Shown here: positions 54,698 through 63,770 of the stretch, in pieces
Layout of the letters: each line of letters begins with the position of its first letter
Position numbering within the stretch: position 1 is the stretch's first letter
NCBI RefSeq assembly: GCF_003590855.1
Contig: NZ_QYUP01000008.1
Coordinates: 1-64,000, forward strand
DNA: 64,000 bases
Reading direction: 5' to 3'
DNA from: Massilia cavernae
GTDB lineage: Bacteria > Pseudomonadota > Gammaproteobacteria > Burkholderiales > Burkholderiaceae_D
Notes under the pieces: model-generated
What the model saw: only the letters and a program-made list of their open reading frames with translations
The model's database searches: none
What the model was told of the DNA's origin: nothing
Made by a program: the position numbers and the translations under genes

Positions 54698-54885
54698 GTT
54701 ACCCCTCTGATGTTTAGCTTTAATGCAAACGTCCGTTCCTGGCCGATGGACTAAACCGCTCGCGCGGTAGTTGGGCTTCGGCGCTGCCGGCGGGTCGTCG
54801 TCGACAGGGGTTTCTGATGCAATTCTAAACTGTTTCCTATGTTGGTTAATGAGGCAATCGGCCTCATTCCAACAGGAGCAGCATC

Positions 54886-55752
54886 ATGACTCAAGCCATC
54901 ACCCCGCTGCGCCAACGCATGATCGACGACATGCGGATGCGCAAGCTCGCACCCAAGACCCAATCGGCCTACCTGCTGCACGTGCGGCGGCTGGCCGCCT
55001 TCCTGGGCCGCCCGCCCGACACCGCCACGAGCGAGGATCTGCGCTTGTTCCAATTGCACCTGGTCGAACAAGGCTTCACGTCGAACGCCCTGAACGTGAC
55101 GATCACCGGATTGAAGTTCTTTTTCGAAGTCACCGTCCACCATCCCGAACTGATGGCCAGGATGCATCCCGTACCGGTTCCCCGCAAACTTCCCCAAGTG
55201 CTCAGTCGGGACGAAGCCGCGCGCCTGATCGCCTCGGCGTGCAGTCCCAAGTACCGGGCGGCATTGTCGGTCGCCTACGGCGCCGGCCTGCGCGCAAGCG
55301 AAGTGGTCGGGCTCAAGGTGACCGATGTCGACAGCGGGCGCATGGTCTTGCGCGTGGAACAAGGCAAGGGGCACAAGGACCGGTACGCCATGCTGTCGCC
55401 GGCGCTGCTCGACTGCCTGCGTGCCTGGTGGAGGACGGCACGTGCCGAAGGCAAGATCCTGCACGGCGGCTGGTTGTTCCCCGGACAGAATCCCGTCGAC
55501 CCGCTCGGCGTACGGCAGCTGAACCGCGCCATCCACGCCGCCGCCGACCTGGCGCGCATCGACAAGCGCGTGTCCATGCACATCTTGCGCCACAGCTTCG
55601 CCACCCATCTGCTGGAGCAGAAGGTCGACATCCGGGTGATCCAGACCCTGCTCGGCCACAAGCGGCTCGACACGACCGCGCTGTACGCCCAGGTCGCCAC
55701 CGATCTATTGCGCGAAGTAATCAGCCCGCTCGACACCTTGCAGCCGGCATAG
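54886..55752 (+). CDS. Tyrosine recombinase (XerC/D-like) of the IS91-family element
   Basis: Protein of 288 residues. A core-binding SAM-like domain (about 5-95: LRQRMIDDMRMRKLAPKTQSAYLLHVRRLAAFL) is followed by the catalytic domain. Catalytic residues: Arg in YGAGLRASEVVGL, Lys in the KGHKDR hairpin, His-x-x-Arg in HILRHSFATHLL, His in LLGHKRLDTT and the nucleophile Tyr in ALYAQVA. CAGGAGCAG precedes the ATG. It lies directly upstream of the HUH transposase; some IS91 relatives carry such an accessory gene. Confidence 0.93.
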   Translation: MTQAITPLRQRMIDDMRMRKLAPKTQSAYLLHVRRLAAFLGRPPDTATSEDLRLFQLHLVEQGFTSNALNVTITGLKFFFEVTVHHPELMARMHPVPVPRKLPQVLSRDEAARLIASACSPKYRAALSVAYGAGLRASEVVGLKVTDVDSGRMVLRVEQGKGHKDRYAMLSPALLDCLRAWWRTARAEGKILHGGWLFPGQNPVDPLGVRQLNRAIHAAADLARIDKRVSMHILRHSFATHLLEQKVDIRVIQTLLGHKRLDTTALYAQVATDLLREVISPLDTLQPA

Positions 55753-55760
55753 GGGGCGCC

Positions 55761-56942
55761 ATGGAGCACCCCGACCTGGAGGTCGCGGACATCTTCCGCG
55801 CCCACGGTCCGGCCTGGCGACAAGCCCAACGCGGACACCTGAGCCTGGGCCAGCTCAAGGTCATGTCGGCCATCGAGCAGTGTCGCAGCGCGGCGCTGGG
55901 CGGGCACGCGCTGCGCTGCGACACCTGCGAACACGTCGACATCGCCTACAACTCCTGCCGCAATCGCCACTGCCCGAAGTGCCAGGCCGGCGCCGCGCGC
56001 CGCTGGCTTGAAGCGCGCCGCAACGAATTGCTGCCGGTCGAGTACTATCATGTCGTCTTCACCCTGCCGGCGACGGTCGCCGCGCTCGCCTGGCACAACA
56101 AAAGCGTACTCTACCGACTGCTGTTCGAGCTCGCGGCGCAGACGCTGTGTACCATCGCCGCAGATCCCAAGCACCTGGGCGCGCGCATCGGCGCCACACT
56201 GGTGCTGCACACGTGGGGTTCGGCGCTGACCCACCATCCCCATGTGCACGGCATCGTCCCCGGCGGCGGCCTGTCGCAGGACGGCGAGCGCTGGGTCGCC
56301 TGCAGGCGGGGATTCTTCCTGCCGGTGCGCGTGCTCTCGCGCTTGTTCCGGCGGCGCTTCCTCGAAGCGCTGGGCGCGGCCCATCGCGCCGGCCAGTTAC
56401 GTTTCCTCGGCGAGCATGCGGCACTGACGGAACCGACCGCCTTCGCGCGCTGGATGGCGCCGCTGCGGCGTTGCGAGTGGGTGGTCTACGCCAAACGTCC
56501 GTTCGCCGGGCCCGAGGCGGTGCTGGCCTACCTGTCCCGCTACACGCATCGAGTCGCAATCTCGAACCGGCGGCTTGTCGCCATGGACGAGCGCGGCGTG
56601 ACATTTCGTTGGAAGGACTACCGTGCCAAGGATCAGATGCACAAGACGATGACGCTCGGCGCCGACGAGTTCATGCGCCGGTTCCTGCTGCATGTCCTGC
56701 CCAGCGGCTTCCACCGGATCCGGCACTACGGGCTGTTCGCCAACGCGGGACGCAAGGCCAACCTGGCCAGGGCGCGCGCATTACTGCGCGTCCCGGCGCC
56801 CGCCGTCGACACACAGCCTGTCGAGCGCAATTCGACGATGTTCATTTGCCGGCACTGCGGCGCGCCGATGGCGATCACCGCCATCTTCTTGCCGATCAAA
56901 GCAATTCAGGCACCAGCACGGCACCAGGGAGCACCTCCATGA
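55761..56942 (+). CDS. IS91-family transposase
   Basis: Protein of 393 residues. An N-terminal zinc-binding domain (CDTCEHVDIAYNSCRNRHCPKCQ) is followed by the HUH-type single-strand nuclease domain with HHPHVHGIVPGGG (metal-binding His pair) and catalytic Tyr in LSRYTHRVAISNRRL. It closes with a small Cys motif (FICRHCGAPM). Transposition would proceed by rolling-circle strand transfer. The start is the ATG 8 bp after the recombinase stop. Confidence 0.94.
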   Translation: MEHPDLEVADIFRAHGPAWRQAQRGHLSLGQLKVMSAIEQCRSAALGGHALRCDTCEHVDIAYNSCRNRHCPKCQAGAARRWLEARRNELLPVEYYHVVFTLPATVAALAWHNKSVLYRLLFELAAQTLCTIAADPKHLGARIGATLVLHTWGSALTHHPHVHGIVPGGGLSQDGERWVACRRGFFLPVRVLSRLFRRRFLEALGAAHRAGQLRFLGEHAALTEPTAFARWMAPLRRCEWVVYAKRPFAGPEAVLAYLSRYTHRVAISNRRLVAMDERGVTFRWKDYRAKDQMHKTMTLGADEFMRRFLLHVLPSGFHRIRHYGLFANAGRKANLARARALLRVPAPAVDTQPVERNSTMFICRHCGAPMAITAIFLPIKAIQAPARHQGAPP

Positions 56943-57326
56943 GCGACAACGACAACATAGGCTTGCGCCACAAGCGCGTCGACCGTCGGCCAAAACCGAT
57001 GCGGAGCTCCTTTGCCTGTCCTGCCGCAGCGTCTCAATTTCAATCGATTAACCACCGAACAGGCGACGCCCCCCGTGACCGTTTCAGGTCTTATATACGC
57101 CATCGATGCCAACTCGCCCGCTCCAACTGGCACCTTCCCAGCCAACGGCGCCGGTCAAATCGCCATAGCCTATGACAAAGGCTGACGACAACTAAACTTC
57201 CCGCGGTTTCCTCCTTCGGGGCTTGCCCAACGCCGGCCGGGAACGCTTGCGCGCATCAATTCAGGTCTGTGGAAGCGGCCGACATCGGACAACCCTTAAC
57301 GAAAACGGACATTAGTCCTCCTTGGG

Positions 57327-58493
57327 TCAACTCAATGCGTCTTTCCCGGCTACCACCGCAATCCCGATCGCGCCCAGCGCATCGCGCACATCTTCGACTT
57401 CGGCCTCAAGCACGGCATCGACATCGAGCGGCTTCTCCACGTTCGTCAACACGTTTCCGCCAGCTCCCGTCAACGTAATGCGCAGCACCAGATCATCGCC
57501 CCCCGCCGCTGGCACCACGCGCGCGCTGGCGTCCTGCGGCGCGGTGCCGCTGTCTTCCAGCGCCTGGTTCAGCTGACTCATCATGCGCAGCGTCGCCAGT
57601 TCGTCGAAGCCATGCGCCATTGCCCCGAATACCAGGTCCTGGTACAGGAAACTCAGTTCGATACCTTCCGGGTCCGCGGCCAAGCAGCGGCGCACCAGCG
57701 GCGCGGCGTCCTCCGTCCATGCGCGATAACGTTCCATGCGCGCATCGAACCAGGCTTCGGCGGCGGCCTCGTCCTCCGGCACAGCGCAGAACGGATCATC
57801 GGCTCGCTTCAGTGCAAAGCCCAGCAGGAAACGGAGTTCCACGGTCGGGTCTTCCGGCGCCGCATCGCACGGCGTCCAGCCAGTGATGCTCGTTTCCAAG
57901 GCGGGCACCGCCACTAGCTTCTTCGCCGTCATCGACGCGTAAACGCCGCGCACGATGTCGTTCAGTTGGCAATAGGTAATGCGGCTGGCTTCGGCCGGAT
58001 CGTAGGCGTGCGCCACCAGCATCACTTTCGCGTCAGGGCTTTCCAGGCCCGCCTTGGTGAAACTGTCGACCAGTGCATCGAAGGCCTCGGGATCATTGAA
58101 CGCTTCCGTTTCCTTCAGCCCGCCGGTGCAGTGTACGAACACCGGCACCGCGAAGGCATTGATCTCCATGTCCGGGGCGCCTTCGCGGTGCACGAACACC
58201 ACGCCGCTTGCATCCTCGACCATGGAGCGCAGCAGCTGGTAGGCCGGGACGTCGGTGAACCGGGCGCGCTCGATGGCGTCGTACAACACCGCGTCGTTCT
58301 TCTTGCGCAGCGCGTTGAGCACCATGCGGTTCAGCTCTTCTTCCTTCAGTTGAGCGGCGGCGGCATCATCGTCCTCTGGCATGGCAGCGTCGAGCGCGAG
58401 GTCGGCCATCGCCTGCGCCAGTGCGTCGTCCTCATCGACTGGAGCCGCTTTCTGGGCGGACTTGCGTGGAACGGGGCGCTTGTTCTTGGGCAT
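57327..58493 (-). CDS. Hypothetical protein, DUF2863-like
   Basis: Protein of 388 residues beginning MPKNKRPVPRKSAQKAAPVD, a basic, disordered N-terminus followed by an acidic helical stretch. The main domain includes AYQLLRSMVEDASGVVFVHR, NAFAVPVFVHCTGGL, VELRFLLGFALKRADDPF and a long helical C-terminal half. Size and organisation resemble the DUF2863 family of Betaproteobacteria, but I assign this only tentatively. No signal peptide or membrane helix. ATG 58493 is chosen; the upstream extension of the frame has no ribosome site and runs into the divergent promoter region. Confidence 0.7.
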   Translation of the reverse strand: MPKNKRPVPRKSAQKAAPVDEDDALAQAMADLALDAAMPEDDDAAAAQLKEEELNRMVLNALRKKNDAVLYDAIERARFTDVPAYQLLRSMVEDASGVVFVHREGAPDMEINAFAVPVFVHCTGGLKETEAFNDPEAFDALVDSFTKAGLESPDAKVMLVAHAYDPAEASRITYCQLNDIVRGVYASMTAKKLVAVPALETSITGWTPCDAAPEDPTVELRFLLGFALKRADDPFCAVPEDEAAAEAWFDARMERYRAWTEDAAPLVRRCLAADPEGIELSFLYQDLVFGAMAHGFDELATLRMMSQLNQALEDSGTAPQDASARVVPAAGGDDLVLRITLTGAGGNVLTNVEKPLDVDAVLEAEVEDVRDALGAIGIAVVAGKDALS

Positions 58494-58647
58494 GGCTGTA
58501 CCTGGTGGAGTGTCGATCCGCCATGTTATCAAATCGGCAGGCGTCGCGCGACTGGTGTACTCATCCGTATATCCATGCATCGGCGTATGATATTGATAAC
58601 ACGGCAAGGCGCAAGCCGCAGCCGCGCAATCAGACCAGGAGAGCAAG

Positions 58648-59953
58648 GTGTCATTTCTGAACAACTATTTCAAGCTGCGCGAAAGCGGCACCGACGTACG
58701 CACCGAGGTACTGGCGGGACTGACCACCTTCCTGACGATGGCCTACATCATCTTCGTCAATCCATCGATTCTCGGCGATGCCGGCGTGCCCAAGGATGCG
58801 GTGTTCGTCGCGACCTGCCTGGCGGCCGCGATCGGCAGCATGATGATGGGCCTGTATGCCAACTATCCGATCGCGACGGCGCCGGGCATGGGCCTGAACG
58901 CCTACTTCGCCTACACCGTCGTGTTGGGCATGGGCATTCCCTGGCAGACCGCCCTCGGGGCCGTGTTTATTTCGGGTTGCCTGTTCATCCTGGTCAGCGT
59001 TTTCGGCTTGCGCGCAATGATCGTCAATGGCATCCCGCACTCGCTGCGCACCGCCATCACCGCCGGCATCGGCCTGTTCCTCGGGCTCATCGCGCTCAAG
59101 GGCGCGGGCATCGTGGTCGCCAATCCGGCCACCATGGTCACCGCCGGCGACCTGCATGCAGCGCCCGCCATCATGGCCATCCTCGGCTTCCTGCTGATCG
59201 TCACGCTCGACCGCCTGCGCGTGCGCGGCGCCATCCTGATCGGCATGCTGGCCGTGACGGCCGCCAGCTTCTTCTTCGGCGGCAATACCTTCAAGGGCAT
59301 CGTGTCCGCGCCGCCGTCGCTCGCGCCAACCTTGCCCAGCCTGAGTCAAGGCGCCTATCGGGGTCGCATCCTGAACGTGGTGTTTGGTATTCTTCCTGAG
59401 TTGAAACTGTTCGACGCCCCGGCAACCCATGATGGACGTGGCCAAGGCGCAGCCGGCCTGCTGGTCGAGGGCAAGATGGACGCGCTCAACCGACGCGACT
59501 GCTGGCCGAACAAGCGCCGCCATCTGGTGGCCGGTCGGGACGGTCACGTCGAGCACCAAGCGCCTTCATCGAAATCAGCCGCGTGCAGGCCGGCGGGCGC
59601 ACGGCCCTGACGCCTGTGGTGGTCGTGAGCTGTTCCTGGCCATGCTGTTCATCGCCGCTTGACCGGCGTGGTGCCCGCCTACGCACCGCGCCGGCGCTGC
59701 TCTTTCGTTGCTGCGCTGATGATGGCGAGACATCGGCGAACATATCGAATGGAACGAGACCACCGAAGCGGTGCCTGCCGCGATCTGCGCGCTGGCTATT
59801 CCCTTTACCTACTCGATCGCACACGGCATCGCCTTCGGTTTCATTACCTACGCGGCGCTCAAGCTATGCACCGGCCGCGCGCGCGAAGTGAAACCCATCG
59901 TGTGGGTCATTGCGGCCGCGTTCACCTTCAAATACGCCTATGTCGGCGCGTGA
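58648..59953 (+). pseudogene. NCS2-family purine permease (AzgA-like), frameshifted
   Basis: The GTG start at 58648 has AGGAGAGC upstream. The frame encodes typical AzgA-type sequence: LAGLTTFLTMAYIIFVNPSI, ATCLAAAIGSMMMGLYANYPIATAPGMGLNAYFAYTV and TAITAGIGLFLGLIALKGAG. After about 59340 the expected blocks appear in different frames (NVVF, LLVEGKMDALNR, VQAGGRT, LLFVAALM), then a clean end from about 59770 (EAVPAAICALAIPFTYSIAHG ... FTFKYAYVGA) to the stop at 59953. Several indels over about 430 bp thus disrupt the middle. The intact gene would import hypoxanthine, guanine or adenine by proton symport. Confidence 0.8.
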
Positions 59954-60111
59954 AGCAGGGCTTGTCCCGGCGTGGTCCGACACGGCGTCAGCCGCGTCCT
60001 ACGTACAGACAAGCCGCTGTGAAAACTTGTAAGGATGACAGCGTGAAGTAACGAACAGAGGGGGCACCTGGTGGCGCGCAGAATGGTATGCAACGCACAC
60101 GGGAGCCAATC

Positions 60112-60516
60112 ATGAACAGCCGCGCTGTCAGCCATACCATCATCATCGCCGGACTGGTATTCGCATCAAGCACTTTCGCCGGCACCGACATCGTCAGATG
60201 TACTGACGACGAAGGCCACGTTACGCTGACCGACCGTCAGTGCGACAGCGGCGCCGAGGAAGTTCTCCTGTCGAGCTCCCCTGCCCCGGCAGCGGTGCCG
60301 GCCGAGCCCTTGTCCGCTGCGGCCCGCAGTGCACCCGACGGCTACCAGATCAAGGCGCTGCCGCCGGCCCCGCGCATGCGCGCATCGACCTACGCCAAGC
60401 TGCAGCCACCCGGGCGAGCGCTGGCGCGCGACGTCCTCACAATGCAACAGGCCCGCCGCACATTGATGCTCCTCGACAGCAATATGCCGGTTCGCGCCGT
60501 GGTCGCGCGTCGGTAA
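60112..60516 (+). CDS. DUF4124-domain periplasmic protein
   Basis: Protein of 134 residues with a signal peptide (MNSRAVSHTIIIAGLVFASSTFA) and a DUF4124 motif, DIVRCTDDEGHVTLTDRQC, in which the two Cys probably pair. The remainder is Ala/Pro-rich and ends in a basic stretch. Function unknown. GGGAG lies seven bases before ATG 60112, which also gives the best signal peptide. Confidence 0.8.
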   Translation: MNSRAVSHTIIIAGLVFASSTFAGTDIVRCTDDEGHVTLTDRQCDSGAEEVLLSSSPAPAAVPAEPLSAAARSAPDGYQIKALPPAPRMRASTYAKLQPPGRALARDVLTMQQARRTLMLLDSNMPVRAVVARR

Positions 60517-60658
60517 AGATAAGCAGCGTTGGCCCAGCTATATTGACAGTTAGCGTGTGTTGACAGCAGGATGAGGCGATCCAATTCGCATGCCGGTGCG
60601 CGTTTTGGCAAGTTGTTCGGGTACAATACTGCACACCGACAGCAGCCCGGATTCGTCC

Positions 60659-61405
60659 ATGAAATACTTCCCCTTACTCGCGCTGGCCGCGGCCGTGGTG
60701 CACGGCGGCGCTTGCGCCGGCGACAACGCCCACGCATCGACCTGGAACACATCCGCCGAGCTCGGCGCGATCACTACCTCCGGTAACACGGCCGGTACTT
60801 CGGTCACCGGCAAGATCGACGCGCGCCAGGAACTGGCGGACTGGAGCAACCAGTACATCGCGGCCGGATTCTTCAAGGAAGATGAAAAGCGGCTCAGCAA
60901 CGGCCAGACTGTGACGGTCAAATCGGCCGAACGCCTGTCGCTGTCGGCCAAGGCAGCCTACAAGCTGATGGAGGACGGCAAGAAGCTGTTCGTGCTCGGC
61001 ACCCACGTCGACGACAAGTTCGGCGCTTACACCACCTACACGACGATGGCGGTCGGCCACGGATGGGGCTGGGACAATGCAACCGACAAGCGCATCGACC
61101 TGGAAGTCGGTCCGGGTTATTTCAGCGGCACCCGTGCCAACGGCGAAGAGGAAGCCGGCTTTACCGTGCGCGGCGCGGCGGCCATGCGCTGGCGGCTGAG
61201 CCCATCGGCACAGTTCTCGCAGACCGTCAGCGTCGAACGCGGCACCTCCAACGTACACTCGATCGCTGAGGCTGCCCTGAGCACCAAGATCAACGGCACC
61301 ATGCAGATGAAGGCGGCATTCGCGGCCCGTAACGATACCAACGTGCCGATGAACAAGAAGAACACCGACACCCAGACTTCGCTGACCCTGGTCTATTCCT
61401 TCTGA
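60659..61405 (+). CDS. DUF481-domain outer-membrane protein
   Basis: Protein of 248 residues with a signal peptide (KYFPLLALAAAVVHGGACA). The mature part has alternating beta strands: WNTSAELGAITTSGNTAGTSVTGKIDA, SLSAKAAYKLMEDGKKLFVLGTHVDDKFG, RIDLEVGPGYFSG and TDTQTSLTLVYSF with a C-terminal Phe, as expected of a DUF481 beta-barrel. Precise role unknown. The gene overlaps the convergent DUF1579 remnant by 13 bp. Confidence 0.88.
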   Translation: MKYFPLLALAAAVVHGGACAGDNAHASTWNTSAELGAITTSGNTAGTSVTGKIDARQELADWSNQYIAAGFFKEDEKRLSNGQTVTVKSAERLSLSAKAAYKLMEDGKKLFVLGTHVDDKFGAYTTYTTMAVGHGWGWDNATDKRIDLEVGPGYFSGTRANGEEEAGFTVRGAAAMRWRLSPSAQFSQTVSVERGTSNVHSIAEAALSTKINGTMQMKAAFAARNDTNVPMNKKNTDTQTSLTLVYSF

Positions 61406-61641
61406 TTCAAGGCGCGCGGGTATATTCCGCCGATCGTCAGCACCATCTGGGCGCTGCCCTCGCCGGGCATCTTGCCTTCGCCTTCGGCCACGATCCAGAA
61501 ATTGCCCAGCGCCCGCACATGGTCGGTGCCGGTCAGCGCTTCGGACGGGCCGTCGGGCATCTGCGCAGTTGCTTCGTACGTCCAGTTTCCCACCAGCTGC
61601 TGCAGCCAGCGGTGCTGTTCGGTCACGGTCTCCTTGTCCAT
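61393..61641 (-). CDS. DUF1579-family protein, C-terminally truncated
   Basis: Protein of 82 residues starting HRWLQQLVGNWTYEATAQMP, then GTDHVRALGNFWIVAEGEGKMPGEGSAQMVLTIGG. This is the first half of a DUF1579 domain, whose members are usually about 150-180 residues. After GG the sequence is unrelated (IYPRALNQKE) and stops within the end of the DUF481 gene. The missing half suggests a past deletion that brought the two genes together. Probably non-functional. Confidence 0.65.
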   Translation of the reverse strand: MDKETVTEQHRWLQQLVGNWTYEATAQMPDGPSEALTGTDHVRALGNFWIVAEGEGKMPGEGSAQMVLTIGGIYPRALNQKE

Positions 61642-61650
61642 GCATTCTCC

Positions 61651-62064
61651 TCAGCTTGCGTCCCGGCCATCGGCACGGCTGCGCGGGAATTCGGGCAGCC
61701 CGTCCCTGGTCACCATCCAGCTCAGCCGGTGATGCACGAAGGTGTGGTCGTCCGGGCGGGTAGATTCCGGATCGTCCAGGCTGCACAGCGTGATGTCGAT
61801 GTCGCCCGGATAGTCGTCATGCTGGTAGGTCAGCTGAGTGCCGCACTCGGCGCAGAAGCCGCGCGTGGCATGCAGGCTCGACCTGTACTGGGCCGGCGTG
61901 CCCGTGATGATGCTGAAATCGGCCAGCGGCACGCTGAACCATGCGACGCAAGGCGCTCCCGCCGCCCTCCGGCAGGTCGGGCAGTGGCAGGTGGTGGCGT
62001 GGAAGACCTGCTCCGCCGTCTCGTAGCGAACCGCACCGCACAAGCAGCCTCCGCTCAGCACCAT
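61651..62064 (-). CDS. GFA-family (glutathione-dependent formaldehyde-activating-like) protein
   Basis: Protein of 137 residues with the zinc-binding Mss4-like fold. The motifs are SGGCLCGAVRYE (Cys7, Cys9), CHCPTCRRAAGAPCVAWF and RGFCAECGTQLTYQH. Only distant members act on S-hydroxymethylglutathione, so the actual function is open. AGGAGG precedes ATG 62064. It lies 9 bp from the DUF1579 remnant on the same strand. Confidence 0.88.
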   Translation of the reverse strand: MVLSGGCLCGAVRYETAEQVFHATTCHCPTCRRAAGAPCVAWFSVPLADFSIITGTPAQYRSSLHATRGFCAECGTQLTYQHDDYPGDIDITLCSLDDPESTRPDDHTFVHHRLSWMVTRDGLPEFPRSRADGRDAS

Positions 62065-62245
62065 TTCAGCCTCCTGGCTGGACACAATAACAAGCATCAG
62101 TGTAAGCCAGTTCGGCGCCGCCCCGCCGCCCGTTTCGCGCGCGCACCGGCTGCCGGCAAGGCAATGTGGCTCGTGTCCGCATGGTCCGCGCGCGCCTGGC
62201 CGATGTAGAATAGGAATCCCTTTTCCAACTCCTGGCGCGACGTCC

Positions 62246-62653
62246 ATGCTTCAAGCTGTTCCGTTCCCGATCCGGGTCGAGTGCCCGCCAGGCGCCTGCG
62301 TCTGCGACCGCGACAGCCTGCTGGCCGATCCGCAGGCCGACATCCGGGTGCTGCGCCTGACCCGCGAGGAAGAAAAGAAACTGATCGAGCGCATCGAAAG
62401 CATCGCCACCTACGACGACCTCAAGCGCATTGGCGAGCGCATGCGCGAGTTGCTGGGCATCGGCCTGAACATCGTGCCCAGCGCGCGCGGCGTGCGCACC
62501 GTGCGCGGCTTTACCATCCAGCTCGAGGAGCGTCCCGGCCTGTGCCGCAAGACAAGACAGGCGATTCCGGCAGCCGTGCGCAAGTGCCTGGAACGCCATC
62601 CGGACATCGCTTACGCAATCCTTGACGCGCACGACCTGCTGGGCAGCCCGTAA
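62246..62653 (+). CDS. Hypothetical protein
   Basis: Protein of 135 residues. The N-terminus contains CPPGACVCDRD. The middle (TREEEKKLIERIESIATYDDLKRIGERMREL) is a charged helix pair, followed by RGVRTVRGFTIQLEERPGLCRKTRQAIPAAVRKCLERHPDIAYAIL. The composition is clearly coding. I do not recognise the family. Four Cys residues might bind metal, but spacing fits no motif I know. Confidence 0.7.
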   Translation: MLQAVPFPIRVECPPGACVCDRDSLLADPQADIRVLRLTREEEKKLIERIESIATYDDLKRIGERMRELLGIGLNIVPSARGVRTVRGFTIQLEERPGLCRKTRQAIPAAVRKCLERHPDIAYAILDAHDLLGSP

Positions 62654-62842
62654 GGCGCGCGGGCTAGACCGGCGTCATTCCCCGGTCATTTTTCGGGTCT
62701 ACCATGGGGTCGTTGGCGGTATGCGCCTGCATGCCCCACAGGTTAGTCCGGTGGCCTCAAACACCGGCACCACATTTTCTGCGCGCATGCTGGCCGGTGC
62801 TGCTGTATGATGCGGCGTTAACCGAACGCAGTATCGACCAGC

Positions 62843-63304
62843 ATGCGACTGACCACCTTCACCGACTACACCCTGCGCACCCTGCTGCATCTTGGCATGC
62901 ACCGCGAGCGCCTGGTGACCATCCAGGAAATCGCCGACCTCCACGGCATTTCCAAGAACCACCTGATGAAGGTGGTGTACCAGCTCGGGCAGACTGGCGT
63001 GGTCGAGACCCTGCGCGGACGCAACGGCGGCCTGCGCCTGAAGCTGGAACCCGAGCAGATCAACCTTGGCGCCATCGTGCGCGCCACCGAAACCGACTTC
63101 TTCATGGCGGAATGCTTCGCCCCGGGTGGCTCCGACTGCGGGCTGAGCCCCAATTGCGGCCTCAAGCCGGTGCTGGCCGACGCCACCCGCGCCTACCTCG
63201 ACGTGCTCGACCGCCAGACCCTGGCGTCGGTGCTGCCCGTGCCACGGACGGACTCGGCGCCGGTCAAGTTCTACCCACGCAGCGAGAGCGAACAAGCCGC
63301 CTGA
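62843..63304 (+). CDS. nsrR: Rrf2-family nitric-oxide-sensing repressor NsrR
   Basis: Regulator of 153 residues. The winged-helix part begins MRLTTFTDYTLRTLLHLGMH and contains IADLHGISKNHLMKVVYQL, matching NsrR closely. Three Cys at 91, 99 and 105 (ECFAPGGSDCGLSPNC) bind the [Fe-S] cluster that is destroyed by NO, releasing repression. It lies 80 bp upstream of a truncated haemoglobin gene, a plausible regulatory target. Confidence 0.94.
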   Translation: MRLTTFTDYTLRTLLHLGMHRERLVTIQEIADLHGISKNHLMKVVYQLGQTGVVETLRGRNGGLRLKLEPEQINLGAIVRATETDFFMAECFAPGGSDCGLSPNCGLKPVLADATRAYLDVLDRQTLASVLPVPRTDSAPVKFYPRSESEQAA

Positions 63305-63384
63305 CCTGGACAGCATTGGGCTAGCCTGTTTGCCGCAATTAATGTAGTATTTTGTTTCCATGTTAAACGCCCGAGCCGGACACC

Positions 63385-63759
63385 ATGTACGATGAACTGA
63401 ACAAGGCCGCGATTAGCGAGCTGGTCCACGAGTTTTACGGCGACGTCCGGCGCGACCCGCAGCTGCTGGCCATTTTCGACGCGGCCATCGGCGACAACTG
63501 GACGGCCCATCTCGGCCGCATGGTCGAATTCTGGTCCACCGTCATGCTCGCCACCCATGAATTCAAGGGCAATGTCTACGGTACGCACATGGCGATCGGC
63601 GGCGTGGTTCCCGACCATTTCCAGCGCTGGCTGGCCCTGTTCGAAGCGGCCGCGCGCCGCCTGTTCGTCCCGGCGCTGGCCGAGGAATTCCTGGTGGTGG
63701 CGCGCCGCATCGCCGCCAGCCTCCAGTACGGTTTCTTCGGCAGCGTCGAAGTTCACTGA
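63385..63759 (+). CDS. Group III truncated haemoglobin
   Basis: Haem protein of 124 residues with a two-over-two globin fold: ISELVHEFYGDVRRDPQLLAIFDAAIGDNWTAHLGRMVEFWSTVML, then YGTHMAIGGVVPDHFQRWLALF. The proximal His is probably the one in the GTHMA segment, and HFQRWL is conserved in group III. Such proteins bind O2 and NO and may detoxify reactive nitrogen species. Placement after nsrR supports NO-responsive expression. Confidence 0.9.
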   Translation: MYDELNKAAISELVHEFYGDVRRDPQLLAIFDAAIGDNWTAHLGRMVEFWSTVMLATHEFKGNVYGTHMAIGGVVPDHFQRWLALFEAAARRLFVPALAEEFLVVARRIAASLQYGFFGSVEVH

Positions 63760-63770
63760 ACGCCCTTCCC

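Larger units (their letters stand above)
54745..57230 (+). mobile_element. IS91-family element with its own tyrosine recombinase (ends approximate)
   Basis: Contains a XerD-like recombinase and an IS91-type transposase, both on the plus strand and 8 bp apart. Such elements transpose by a rolling-circle mechanism and lack classical inverted repeats and target duplications, so limits cannot be read directly. GC-rich stem-loop sequence lies just left of 54790 (around ACCGCTCGCGCGGT), and the stretch ACTAAAC followed by CGCGGT occurs near both proposed ends (about 54750 and 57190). 56943-57326 contains no convincing gene beyond a short frame (56940-57175) that overlaps the transposase stop. Confidence 0.6.

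Noticed and set aside
56940-57175. Third gene of the IS91-family element (78 codons)
   Set aside because: It overlaps the transposase stop as ATGA, but its composition (Arg/Ser/His-rich) looks like non-coding readthrough and no family is recognised.
63305-63384. NsrR operator before the haemoglobin gene
   Set aside because: AT-rich sequence around TTAATGTAGTATTTTG is suggestive, but does not form a convincing AAGATG-type dyad.
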